DNA from: Candidatus Aminicenantota bacterium
GTDB taxonomy: Bacteria > Acidobacteriota > Aminicenantia > Aminicenantales > Aminicenantaceae
Assembly (NCBI GenBank): GCA_030612445.1
Contig: JAUWNW010000010.1
Span: 1-41,710, forward strand
Direction: 5' to 3'
DNA: 41,710 bases
Shown here: in pieces, positions 33,431-41,695 of the stretch
Layout of the letters: the number at the start of each line of letters is the position of its first letter
How positions within the stretch are numbered: position 1 is the first letter of the stretch
The notes under the pieces: generated by a model
Told to the model about the DNA's origin: nothing
Databases searched by the model: none
Seen by the model: the letters and a program-made list of their open reading frames with translations, nothing else
Made by a program: the position numbers and the translations under genes

Positions 33431-35587
33431 ATGAAAAAAGTTGCATCCCTGCTTATTGCTGTTGTGTTCTTAATAATAAATACAGCTCATGGTGTTTCTG
33501 CCCAAAAATGGGAGCTGCGCAGACTGGAACAATTCCTTAAAGGGGATTTTAAAAGCATATCTGTTTCATTTGAGGGAGTACTTTCTTTGGCTCCCAAGGA
33601 AAAAAAATTAGAAAGCCCCTCAGAGGAATTCTTCCTTTCTTTGCTTTTAGCGCCGGATGAAACAATGTTTCTGGGAACAGGCCATGCCGGAAAGATATTC
33701 AAGGTCTCAAAGAGCGGAGAAATAGAGCTTTATTTTCAAGTTCCGGAAATGGATATATATTGCCTTATCCGCGATGCTCAAGGCAATATATTTGCCGGAA
33801 CTTCCCCGAACGGAAAAATATATAAAATTACCGAAAAAGGAAAAGGGGAGGTCTTTTTTGATCCCAAGGAAAAGTATATCTGGGATTTAATGTTTACAGG
33901 AGAGGGCTCTCTTTTGGCTGCTGTGGGCGAGACAGGCGGAATTTATGAGATCACCAGTCAGGGGCAGGGAATAAAATTCCTTGAAGTGACGGAAAACCAT
34001 ATTCTGTGTATGAAGAGAGCAGCAAATGGTGACCTGATAGCTGGGAGCGGAGGAAAGGGGCGGCTCTATCGCTTATCTGCAAACAAGAAAGTGTCGATTC
34101 AGTATGAATCTTCCTATGAGGAAATAAGAGATATAGCTCTGGATGGAAAAGGTAATATATATGTTGCTGCCGGAGGGGCTGTTATAAAACCTAAACTGCC
34201 GGAATCTTCCGGAAGTATTGTAAAAAGCACTGCTGATGTGACTGTTACAGCAAATTCAAGCGGAACAGTGGTTTCAAGTTCGGCAGCTTCAGGAAAAAAA
34301 CAGCCAGGTGCTCTATTAAGGGTAAATTCAGAGGGAATTGCTAAAAAATTATGGAGTTCGGAAGAGGAATTTGTCTATTCACTTGTCTGGAATAAAGATA
34401 AAAAAAATGTTATTTTTGGCACAGGAAACAGGGGGAGGATATTTTCTATCGATGGAAATGATAAGCTATCACTTCTTGTCCAAAAAGATTCCGAACAGAT
34501 ATATTACCTTTTTCTCCGTGGCTCAAAGATCTATATGTTGACCAATAACTCTGCCGGCCTCTTCATTTTATATGAGGAACAGTCTTACAGCGGAGAATAC
34601 ATAAGCCGGGTTTTTGATGCAAATATCCTTTCATCCTGGGGAAGAGTTGCGTGGGAACCGGAAGTTCCAACCGGGACGATCCTACGTGTGCAGACTCGGA
34701 GTGGAAATTCTGGCGAGCCCAGTCAGACTTGGAGCGACTGGTCGCCTCTGTATAAGGAAGCTTCCGGAGAGCAGATTTTAAACCCAGCCGCCCGGTATCT
34801 TCAATTTAAAATACTCTTTAAAACCGACTCCGGTAAGGTTTCTCCTAAATTAAAAAAGATCATGTTTTTTTATCAGCAGACCAATATTGCTCCTGAAATA
34901 AGTTTACTTAAAGTTCTTCCGCCTAATATTGTTTTTCTGGAACCAGCGGGGCAGAATGATAAAATCTGGGGATTTGAACCTAGTGCCAAACAAAAAGCAG
35001 TATCTCAAGATAATTCAAAATCGCTGGTAGTTGCTAAACAAAAGGAACGAAAAGGGTACCGGACTGTAGTCTGGAGCGCGGAAGACGAAAACGGCGACAA
35101 CCTTATTTGTTCTCTCTACATCCGCAATCAAAGAGAAAGCAAATGGCGCCTGTTGAAGGAAAAATGGGTGGATAAGATTTTTGTATTTGAGACATTATCA
35201 TTTCCAGATGGAGAATATTTCCTTAAAATCGATGTAAATGACTCTCCCTCAAATCCTCTAGGCAGAGAAGCGAAATCAGAAAAAATCAGCCGGGCCTTTG
35301 TTATTGACAATTCGCTGCCGGTTATTCGGAATTTTCAAGCGAAGAGAAGCGGGAGTGTCTTAAAGCTGAGTTTTTCAGCGGATGATGGATTTTCCCAGAT
35401 AAAAGAGGTTAAATTTCTCATCCGGCCGGATGAATGGCATTCAATTGTTCCAGAAGATGGGATTTGTGATTCAAATCAGGAAAAGTTTAATCTAACGATC
35501 ACTCTTCCCGAAAAATTTGACAATATGATAACTGTTAAAGTCATTGATGAGCAGGGGAACATCGGTGTTCACCGGGCATCCTTTTAA
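33431..35587 (+). CDS. Secreted beta-propeller protein with C-terminal Ig/Fn-like domains
   Basis: 718 residues. Signal peptide about 1-24. Repeats of about 40 residues such as 'FLGTGHAGKIFKVSKSGEI', 'FAGTSPNGKIYKITEKGKG', 'LAAVGETGGIYEITSQGQG', 'IAGSGGKGRLYRLSANKK' and 'FGTGNRGRIFSIDGNDK' form a propeller at about 55-380. A low-complexity Ser/Thr/Val insert lies near 255-285. The C-terminal half (about 400-718) is beta-sandwich-like (VWSAEDENGDNLICSLYIRNQ). It is extracellular or on the surface, function unknown, and probably a partner of the S55 peptidase upstream. Its stop codon TAA is part of a dispersed repeat motif. Confidence 0.8.
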   Translation: MKKVASLLIAVVFLIINTAHGVSAQKWELRRLEQFLKGDFKSISVSFEGVLSLAPKEKKLESPSEEFFLSLLLAPDETMFLGTGHAGKIFKVSKSGEIELYFQVPEMDIYCLIRDAQGNIFAGTSPNGKIYKITEKGKGEVFFDPKEKYIWDLMFTGEGSLLAAVGETGGIYEITSQGQGIKFLEVTENHILCMKRAANGDLIAGSGGKGRLYRLSANKKVSIQYESSYEEIRDIALDGKGNIYVAAGGAVIKPKLPESSGSIVKSTADVTVTANSSGTVVSSSAASGKKQPGALLRVNSEGIAKKLWSSEEEFVYSLVWNKDKKNVIFGTGNRGRIFSIDGNDKLSLLVQKDSEQIYYLFLRGSKIYMLTNNSAGLFILYEEQSYSGEYISRVFDANILSSWGRVAWEPEVPTGTILRVQTRSGNSGEPSQTWSDWSPLYKEASGEQILNPAARYLQFKILFKTDSGKVSPKLKKIMFFYQQTNIAPEISLLKVLPPNIVFLEPAGQNDKIWGFEPSAKQKAVSQDNSKSLVVAKQKERKGYRTVVWSAEDENGDNLICSLYIRNQRESKWRLLKEKWVDKIFVFETLSFPDGEYFLKIDVNDSPSNPLGREAKSEKISRAFVIDNSLPVIRNFQAKRSGSVLKLSFSADDGFSQIKEVKFLIRPDEWHSIVPEDGICDSNQEKFNLTITLPEKFDNMITVKVIDEQGNIGVHRASF

Positions 35588-35600
35588 CCTGAATCATTTA
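35584..35600 (+). repeat. Dispersed motif TTAACCTGAATCATTTA
   Basis: Copy of the AACCTGRAYTATTCA motif; its TAA is the stop codon of the propeller gene. Confidence 0.5.
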
Positions 35601-35658
35601 TCAAATCCTCAGAATATCATGCGGAGTATATAATTTACTGTAATATCAAGAGCCTAAA

Positions 35659-36696
35659 ATGAAAAAATTGATAATTCGCATAACCATAGTCTTTCTGTCT
35701 ATTATGGTTACTTTTTTCATGCTGGAACTTGGGGTCAGATTAATATACAAATTTAAGTTCCGGCCAAAGGGAATAGCCCATATACCAGCTCCAAAGACAT
35801 ATAGAATGTCTCAAAACAAAGAACTACTTTATGAATTGGTCCCGGGATCTAAGGCTCATATAAAGGGAATAACATATAAAATAAATGCATTCGGTTTCAG
35901 GGATAAACAGTACAGAGAGAGAAAAGCCCAGAAAAAAAGAATTATATTTGTGGGAGATTCCCTGACATACGGCTGGCTTTTACTATTGAATGATACCTAC
36001 CATAAGCAGCTTGAGAAATTAATGACCTTAAAAGGACGCAGCATAGATGTTTGGGGAATGGGTGTTGTTGGATATAATACTATTCAGGAATACCACGTGA
36101 TTAAAGAAAATGCGGCCCGGTTTAATCCGGACATGGTCATTATTCAGATGTGCCCGAATGATTTTGAAAGAAAGTTGGGTGTTAGAAAAAAACCAGACGA
36201 TAAAAATTTTGTTCTTACTCCTTACCATGATTTTTCTATCCCATACGTCTTTAAAAAAGGCGGGATTACTGAGTTTTTGATGCAAAACTCGCATCTCTTC
36301 AGGTTTATGAACTTGAAAATATTCTGGCTGAAGAAAAAACGAAATGAGAATTACACCCCAGAAGATGTTTATCTGTTGGGAGAAGAAAAGTCTTTTCAGT
36401 ATTTGGAAAAGATTAAAAATTATCTTGATAATAAAGAAATTCCTTTCTCGATTGTAATATTTGCCTTTAGAAAAATTAAAGATGATTATATTTATGCTTC
36501 CCTGCATAAAAGAATTCATGAGAAACTTGACGAAATGAAGGTCCCCTACCTTGATTTGTATGAGGAATTTAATCTCAAAAACAGAGGTAATAATATTTGG
36601 CTTGATAGACTTCATCCGAACGCAAGGGGATATCATATTGCAGCCCAAAAATTGTCTGAATTTTTAAGCCCCCTGCTTTATGATAGTACCAACTGA
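35659..36696 (+). CDS. Membrane-anchored SGNH/GDSL hydrolase
   Basis: 345 residues. One N-terminal membrane helix (about 5-29). Block I is GDSLTYG with nucleophile Ser101; block III-like is IIQMCPNDFE (Asn); block V is DRLHP with Asp316 and His319, giving a complete Ser-Asp-His set. It acts outside the inner membrane, probably as an O-acyl esterase or transferase on polysaccharide. In other genomes such a gene sits beside carbamoyltransferase, SxtJ and DUF5989 genes; here it faces them from the other side of a repeat element. Confidence 0.88.
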   Translation: MKKLIIRITIVFLSIMVTFFMLELGVRLIYKFKFRPKGIAHIPAPKTYRMSQNKELLYELVPGSKAHIKGITYKINAFGFRDKQYRERKAQKKRIIFVGDSLTYGWLLLLNDTYHKQLEKLMTLKGRSIDVWGMGVVGYNTIQEYHVIKENAARFNPDMVIIQMCPNDFERKLGVRKKPDDKNFVLTPYHDFSIPYVFKKGGITEFLMQNSHLFRFMNLKIFWLKKKRNENYTPEDVYLLGEEKSFQYLEKIKNYLDNKEIPFSIVIFAFRKIKDDYIYASLHKRIHEKLDEMKVPYLDLYEEFNLKNRGNNIWLDRLHPNARGYHIAAQKLSEFLSPLLYDSTN

Positions 36697-36731
36697 CACA
36701 GTCTTCTGAAGAGTGAGTGGAGAAAAGCGAA

Positions 36732-36990
36732 ATTTTACACTGAGGACGCTGGGGACACGGATTTTCGCGGATAATACTAAGATGCTTTTTCTTTTTCGGC
36801 TTTCATCCAAAAAACAAAAAGCACTTTTCAATTGTGTGCTGGAGCATAAAATGAAAATCCTTCACTCCCATTTTTCGTTCTTTACTTCGCAGAGCGAAGT
36901 GATGAAGGATTGATTTATTTTGCCGATTTATCGGGAAAAGAAATCAATGTCTTAGTCTTATCCGTGTCATCAGTGTCCTCAGCGTAAAAA
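36732..36990 (+). repeat. Structured MITE-like repeat, copy B
   Basis: It has the same ends as copy A (ATTTTACACTGAGGACGC on the left, CAGTGTCCTCAGCGTAAAA on the right) and the same hairpins: 36784-36799 with 36807-36822; AATCCTT/AAGGATT (36856-36862, 36905-36911) enclosing ACTTCGC-AGA-GCGAAGT (36884-36900); and the terminal hairpin 36910-36927 with 36930-36947. Relative to copy A, the AACCCTT/AAGGGTT pair has become AATCCTT/AAGGATT, a compensated change. It fills the gap 36697-37013 together with one dispersed motif. Confidence 0.85.
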
Positions 36991-37000
36991 AATTCTTTAA

Positions 37001-37017
37001 TAAATAGTTCAGGTTAA
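37001..37017 (-). repeat. Dispersed motif TTAACCTGAACTATTTA
   Basis: Minus-strand copy of the AACCTGRAYTATTCA motif. Its TTAA overlaps the TAA stop codon of the DUF5989-like gene. Confidence 0.5.
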
Positions 37018-37193
37018 AAAAGCGTATATATAAAAGGAGCAATAGCGGAACCCTGGGTTAGAATCAGGAGCAGCCCAAATAAAACAAGAACAATTATCAT
37101 AGGTATCATCCACCACAACTTCCTCTTCCAGAGAAACAAAAGAAGCTCTCCGAAAATTCCCAGTTTCGCTGTTAACCTTTTTAATGCACCCAT
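37014..37193 (-). CDS. DUF5989-family small membrane protein (59 residues)
   Basis: A short open frame, MGALKRLTAKLGIFGELL ... FLWKRKLWWMIPM ... LILTQGSAIAPFIYTLF, starting at ATG 37193 with AGGTAGGA as ribosome-binding site. It has one strong transmembrane helix (about residues 29-45) preceded by a W-K-R-K-x-W-W motif and ends in APFIYTLF, the recognisable signature of the DUF5989 family. These proteins occur next to carbamoyltransferase and SxtJ genes. It lies 28 bases after the carbamoyltransferase stop, on the same strand. Exact role unknown; probably a small subunit of a membrane acyl/carbamoyl modification complex. Confidence 0.85.
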   Translation of the reverse strand: MGALKRLTAKLGIFGELLLFLWKRKLWWMIPMIIVLVLFGLLLILTQGSAIAPFIYTLF

Positions 37194-37221
37194 TCCTACC
37201 TCTTTCTTTAATTTAGAATCT

Positions 37222-38997
37222 CTATTTTCTAATCATAAAATTTTCCATCACCAGGACATCTATACCGCTGTTTATGAAAGTGTTGTGAGCATTGGCGGGA
37301 GTATTTACAATCGGTTCTCCTCGTAGATTAAATGAAGTGTTAAGAAGGACCGGTATGCCCGTAGCCTCTTTAAAACTCTTAATAATTTTATAATATCTCG
37401 GATTCCATTCCTCCCGGATCGTCTGAAGTCTGCCGGTTCCCATATGGTTTACTGCACTTATGGTCTCGGCCTTGTTCTCTTTAAAGGGCAGGACAAAAAG
37501 CATATATCGGGCGGGAAATTGACGCGCTACTTTTCCCCCTTCAAAATATTCATCCGTTTCCTCTTCCAATATTACGGGCGCAAAAGGCCTAAAAGGTTCG
37601 CGGAATTTTATTTTAATATTAACTGTGTCTTTCATTTTTTCAGATCTTGGATCTGCCAGTATACTCCGGTTTCCCAATGCCCTTGGGCCCCATTCAAACC
37701 TTCCCTGAAACAATCCGACCACTCTTCCGTTTACCAGGTCGTCAGTGATCCTGGTCAGGAGATCCTTTTCTTCCTTATAGTATTCATAGGGGATATTATT
37801 GTCATCCAGAAATGTTTTTATCTCTTTTTCAGAATATGCCTTCCCCCAAAATGCATGTTCCAAAACAAAATTTCTTGGCTTACCCATGAGGCCGTGATAG
37901 ACATGTAGAGCAGCACCCAAGGCACCTCCTCCATCTCCGGCTGCCGGCTGGATGAATATTTCTTCAAAGGGAGTCTCCCGCATAATCCTTCCGTTGGCAA
38001 CCGAATTCAAGGCGACTCCGCCAGCAAGGCAAAGTTTTTTCAATCCGGTCTCCTTATGCAAAGAGTTGATAAGTTTCAGCAAGATTTCCTCTGTAACCTT
38101 TTGAATGCTTGCTGCAATGTCCGCGTAATGTTCATTCTCGCGGCAGAGTTCCTGAAAATTTGCAGGTTTATCGCCAAAATAAGAAGGGTATCTTGTTCCT
38201 GATGTAAAAAAAGAAGATTCCCGTTCTCTGGGTTTTCCAAACAGGTCCACAAACCTGGAATTGAATGTCTTTTCATCAGAATAATGATAAGAAAAATAGT
38301 CCATATTGATCCGAAAAGAGCCATCCTCGGCAAGCCTCACAAGATTATTATAAATCTCATCAATATATTTTGGTTTTCCATAGGGAGCCATTCCCATGAC
38401 TTTATATTCACCGTTATTTACCCTGAAACCCAGGAAAGCTGTAAAAGCGCTGTAAAGAAGCCCCAGAGAGTGGGGGAATTTTATTTCCTTTTGTATTTTG
38501 ATCTCAGTATTTCTGCCGATTCCCATGGTTGTTGTGGCCCACTCACCGACTCCATCAACAGTAAGAAAGGCTGCTTCCTTAAAGGGAGAGGGATAAAAAG
38601 CACTGGCTGCATGGGATAGATGGTGTTCTCCAAAAAGAATCCTGTTGGCTTGGATCCCGACTTTATCTTTGATAATACTTTTTACCCAGAGCTTTTCCCC
38701 TAACCAGGCCATCATCGCTTCCCGAAAAACCTTCCAGGATCTCGGGAACATCTGCATAGAACTCATCAGGATGCGCTCAAACTTATGAAATGGTTTTTCA
38801 TAAAAAACAGTGTACTCGAGGTCTTTCTCAGATATTCCGGCATGTTCAAGGCAGAAACGGATAGCTTTGCTGGGAAAATTAAAATCGTGTTTTATCCTGG
38901 AAAACCTCTCTTCCTCTGCTGCTGCAACCAGCTTTCCATCTTTGATGAGGGCAGCGGCTGAGTCGTGGTAGAAACAGGAGATTCCCAGAATATACAT
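37222..38997 (-). CDS. Carbamoyltransferase (NodU/CmcH/TobZ family)
   Basis: 591 residues, full length. 'MYILGISCFYHDSAAALIKDGKLVAAAEEERFSRIKHD' is the N-terminal signature; 'FGEHHLSHAASAFYPSPF' carries the metal-binding His residues of the YgjD/Kae1-like domain; 'LCLAGGVALNSVANGRI' and 'FQGRFEWGPRALGNRSILADPR' are the ATP and carbamoyl-adenylate parts. The C-terminal YrdC-like piece ends with 'ATGIPVLLNTSFNLRGEPIVNTP'. It uses carbamoyl phosphate and ATP to carbamoylate a hydroxyl, here probably of a glycan or secondary metabolite. It is coupled to the sxtJ gene (TAATG). Confidence 0.95.
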   Translation of the reverse strand: MYILGISCFYHDSAAALIKDGKLVAAAEEERFSRIKHDFNFPSKAIRFCLEHAGISEKDLEYTVFYEKPFHKFERILMSSMQMFPRSWKVFREAMMAWLGEKLWVKSIIKDKVGIQANRILFGEHHLSHAASAFYPSPFKEAAFLTVDGVGEWATTTMGIGRNTEIKIQKEIKFPHSLGLLYSAFTAFLGFRVNNGEYKVMGMAPYGKPKYIDEIYNNLVRLAEDGSFRINMDYFSYHYSDEKTFNSRFVDLFGKPRERESSFFTSGTRYPSYFGDKPANFQELCRENEHYADIAASIQKVTEEILLKLINSLHKETGLKKLCLAGGVALNSVANGRIMRETPFEEIFIQPAAGDGGGALGAALHVYHGLMGKPRNFVLEHAFWGKAYSEKEIKTFLDDNNIPYEYYKEEKDLLTRITDDLVNGRVVGLFQGRFEWGPRALGNRSILADPRSEKMKDTVNIKIKFREPFRPFAPVILEEETDEYFEGGKVARQFPARYMLFVLPFKENKAETISAVNHMGTGRLQTIREEWNPRYYKIIKSFKEATGIPVLLNTSFNLRGEPIVNTPANAHNTFINSGIDVLVMENFMIRK

Positions 38998-39518
38998 TAG
39001 AATTGTCTCTTAAATTCTTCGAGGTCAGCACTTGTTTCCTGCTTGGAAACCCAGAGAGAACCGATTTGCTTCTCTTTCAGTTTTAAGGGATCGGCAAAGA
39101 TTTTTGTTATAAGAGAAAACGGGGCGGTAATTATGAAAAAAAACAGGGAAAGCACTATCCTGCTCTGAAAACTCCCCATCCTCATGCTAAAGTCTTTCCA
39201 TTTAGACCAGATATTCTTTTTTTTTGGAGATTCTTCACCCTGTTCTCTGCGGAGAGGAAGTTTCCCTAATACTTTTGCAGGCAGTACTGATAATATGCCG
39301 AAAATGCATCCCGCAACCATCCAGCCTAAGATCAAAAGCCATTTATTCAGGTCAAAAGCAAAGCGGGAGTAGAGAGCTGTTCCCCATATGAGGAGGATCA
39401 AACCTAGGTCGAGTATACGTGGTTTGGGTTCGTAAGCCTTGCCGGCAAAGCCGGTTGCTCCTCCCGAATATCCGACAAGGGATAAAAGAATTAGGGCGAT
39501 ATATGATATAATTTCCAT
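38997..39518 (-). CDS. SxtJ-family membrane protein with extra N-terminal helices
   Basis: 173 residues. The C-terminal half, 'WSKWKDFSMRMGSFQSRIVLSLFFFIITAPFSLITKIFADPLKLK', is the conserved SxtJ segment (W.KWK.f....G.FQSR..Ls.fY...laPf.l..r.f.DPL). It ends with 'LEEFKRQF', also typical. The N-terminal part adds about three helices (about 4-20, 35-52, 59-82) usually absent from the roughly 100-130-residue family members, so this looks like a fusion or extended form. It is first in the operon with the carbamoyltransferase and DUF5989 genes. Confidence 0.85.
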   Translation of the reverse strand: MEIISYIALILLSLVGYSGGATGFAGKAYEPKPRILDLGLILLIWGTALYSRFAFDLNKWLLILGWMVAGCIFGILSVLPAKVLGKLPLRREQGEESPKKKNIWSKWKDFSMRMGSFQSRIVLSLFFFIITAPFSLITKIFADPLKLKEKQIGSLWVSKQETSADLEEFKRQF

Positions 39519-39557
39519 TTTAGGGGATTAAGTATACAATAATTCATAACATATACT

Positions 39558-39576
39558 CAACCTGAATTATTCATAA
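39558..39576 (+). repeat. Dispersed motif CAACCTGAATTATTCATAA
   Basis: The best single copy of the motif, just upstream of the sxtJ operon. The gap 39519-39771 holds this, a TACCGCA/TGCGGTA inverted repeat near 39635-39668 and a terminator-like hairpin. Confidence 0.55.
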
Positions 39577-39704
39577 AAATTGCTGTTTACCCTGGGGGAT
39601 GTCCTTACCTCTGGGAGACAACAGTCCTAAGTATACCGCAAAACTACGACGACCGCCATCTGCGGTAATTTATCCGTAATGGCAAAAATGAGAAAAATGA
39701 GAAG

Positions 39705-39731
39705 AGGAGGCTCCAAAAAAGCCTCCTTCTT
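39705..39731 (+). terminator. Terminator-like hairpin
   Basis: AGGAGGC/GCCTCCT (7 bp) with a 9-base loop, followed by TCTTT. It lies upstream of the 55-residue gene. The T run is short, so it may be an attenuator or a weak terminator. Confidence 0.5.
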
Positions 39732-39771
39732 TATTGGAGGATGAAAATAAAATTAATTTAAGGAAAAAGAA

Positions 39772-39939
39772 ATGCAAACTAAACACCAAATTAAAGCTAT
39801 CTTCATAACAGAAGATGGAGAAAATTTTTTGTGCATCCGTCAACTCTATGTGAATGACCTTTGCACAGGCAAACTCCTTGATGGGAAAATCTATCAAGGA
39901 AGAAAATTCAAATTAGTAAAGGAAGAGGAAAAGGAATGA
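39772..39939 (+). CDS. Small hypothetical protein (55 residues) coupled to the RepA-like ATPase
   Basis: Open frame from ATG 39772 (MQTKHQIKAIFITEDGENF ... ) to TGA 39939, with AAGGAAAAAG upstream of the start. Its TGA overlaps the ATG of the ATPase gene (ATGA), which supports translation. The product is probably a small beta protein; it contains Cys21 and Cys31 and ends in a basic-acidic tail. Not recognised. It could be a small regulator or accessory of the replication-type ATPase. Confidence 0.65.
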   Translation: MQTKHQIKAIFITEDGENFLCIRQLYVNDLCTGKLLDGKIYQGRKFKLVKEEEKE

Positions 39940-41480
39940 AAAGTGAAAAACAGAATCAAGAGATATACGATTTTACACAGGATATTCAGAAAATGATAGT
40001 CGCTTGGCTTCTTACTGAAAATCAGGCATTAAAGGAAAATATCGGACTTGTAAGACCAGAGTATTTCGACAATCCAGTTTTGAGAGATCTAACGACTCTC
40101 ATAATTGACTTTTTTAACAAGTATTCCAGACATCCAACAGAAGATGAACTGTTACAAAAGTTAGATTCCTTTCTGAGCAAAAACAAGAGATTACCTAGCG
40201 ACGAATATCTGAATGTCTTTGAAAATCTGATAAAACTAACAAGAAACAGCAATTTCGATTACATTAGAGACGCTGTTGTAGACTTTGGCCGTCACCAATC
40301 TTTTATAAAAGCTCTTCTGGAATCGGGTAATTATCTAAAAAAAGGTGACTATGATGGGCTTGTGAACTCCATAAATCAGGCAGCCAGTGTAGGTGTTAAA
40401 GATGGAGGATTAAGGGCTCTCTCTGATATAGAGGCGGAGGAAGTAGAATGGCTCTGGAAGTATCATATACCTTTAGGTGAACTCACTCTTTTGATAGGCG
40501 ACCCAGGAATAGGTAAAAGTTATTTCTCTTATTTCCTCAGTGCTCAAGTCTCCAAAGGCGGATCGTGGCCTGATGCGCCAACTGAACTTATTAAAAATGG
40601 GAAAGTCTTAATTCTCAGTACGGATGAAGACCCGAATTATGCAATCCGTCCTAGGTCAGAGGCCGCAGGTGCTGATGTCTCCAAAATCTATGTATTAGAA
40701 GGAAGTCGTGATGCGGAGGGAAGGATAAAAATTCTTAATCTCACTAAGGATATTCATCGCCTGGAAGACATTCTGGAAAAAGATAACGATTATCGTTTGA
40801 TATTGATTGACCCACTCTCGGATTATATAGGCCATGTGGATACTCATAAGTACAGCGATGTACGTTGGGCATTGAATCCGATTAATGCAGTAGCACGGAA
40901 ATACCATGTCGCTATAGTGGGCATCATGCACTGTAATAAGAATACCTCCCTTCAAGTACTTTATCGCATCATGGGGAGCATGGGTTTCCCCTCTGTAGCC
41001 AGGAGTATTTGGCTAATCGCAAAGGACAGGGAAGATGAAGAAAATAAAAGAAGATATTTCTCTCCACTGAAAAATAACCTCGCTCCTGAACAAAAAACGC
41101 TTGCTTTCTGTCTAAAGAATCTAGGAAAAATAGCCAAAGTGATATTTGAAAGTGAACCTGTTCCTGACGACTTCGACATTGAGGAGGAACTTGTTCCTGT
41201 GGAAAGAGTAGGTGAAACTAAGCGAGCTAAACATTTCCTCCGTGAGACTTTAAAAGACGGTGCTTTACCTACGAAAGAAATAAAAAGTGCTGCGAGAGAT
41301 GAAGCTATTACATGGGGAACTTTGAGAAGAGCCAAAGATAAAATGGGCTGTATCATAGCTTTTAAAGAAGGTGGAGTGCGTGGAAAATGGTCTTGGAAAT
41401 TGAATGAGTTTAATAGAAAAATGGCTTTATTAGAATCAGATGCTGAAAAGAGAAAAGAAGAAGAGAAACTGGGAAAATAA
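39936..41480 (+). CDS. RepA/DnaB-type AAA ATPase with DnaB-N-like and winged-helix ends
   Basis: 514 residues. About 15-150 is a helical region like the DnaB N-terminal domain (AWLLTENQALKENIGLVRPEYFDNP is the recognisable DnaB opening). The RecA-like core has Walker A GDPGIGKS (188-195), 'LILSTDEDPNYAIRPR', Walker B LILIDP (Asp292), and 'HCNKNTSLQVLYRIMGSMGFPSVARSIW', as in plasmid RepA helicases and AAA_25 proteins. The C-terminus (about 430-495) looks like a small helix-turn-helix (LPTKEIKSAARDEAITWGTLRRAKDKMGC). Such proteins are typical of plasmids, phages and integrative elements. Its base composition is more A-rich than the neighbours. Confidence 0.85.
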   Translation: MKSEKQNQEIYDFTQDIQKMIVAWLLTENQALKENIGLVRPEYFDNPVLRDLTTLIIDFFNKYSRHPTEDELLQKLDSFLSKNKRLPSDEYLNVFENLIKLTRNSNFDYIRDAVVDFGRHQSFIKALLESGNYLKKGDYDGLVNSINQAASVGVKDGGLRALSDIEAEEVEWLWKYHIPLGELTLLIGDPGIGKSYFSYFLSAQVSKGGSWPDAPTELIKNGKVLILSTDEDPNYAIRPRSEAAGADVSKIYVLEGSRDAEGRIKILNLTKDIHRLEDILEKDNDYRLILIDPLSDYIGHVDTHKYSDVRWALNPINAVARKYHVAIVGIMHCNKNTSLQVLYRIMGSMGFPSVARSIWLIAKDREDEENKRRYFSPLKNNLAPEQKTLAFCLKNLGKIAKVIFESEPVPDDFDIEEELVPVERVGETKRAKHFLRETLKDGALPTKEIKSAARDEAITWGTLRRAKDKMGCIIAFKEGGVRGKWSWKLNEFNRKMALLESDAEKRKEEEKLGK

Positions 41481-41658
41481 GGAAAAAACGTAAAATTGAA
41501 ACTGAGAAAAAATAATTGAAACTCGAGAAAACTGGAAAAATAAGGAAACTGAATATAATATATATATATGGTTCATCTCCCATTTAGTTGAGGGATTGTA
41601 ATAAATGTTATTGATTTTAAAGAAAAATGGACATCAGGTATTTCTCCTGGGTAAAATA

Positions 41659-41677
41659 GGTTTTTCCCAAAAAAACC
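41659..41677 (+). other. Hairpin directly upstream of a ribosome-binding site
   Basis: GGTTTTT/AAAAACC, 7-bp stem, 5-base loop, ten bases before the AAAGGAGG of the gene beginning at 41696. It lacks a T tract on the + strand, so it is more likely a 5' leader element or part of an element end than a terminator. Confidence 0.4.
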
Positions 41678-41695
41678 AGCCAAAGGAGGCCACCG

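Noticed and set aside
36028-36648. 206-residue open frame on the minus strand
   Set aside because: Lies entirely inside the SGNH hydrolase gene, whose GDS and DxxH motifs are intact; an AT-rich antisense shadow.
39679-39744. 21-residue open frame MAKMRKMRRGG... across the hairpin
   Set aside because: No ribosome-binding site and it coincides with the terminator-like stem; chance is more likely than a leader peptide, although attenuation cannot be excluded.
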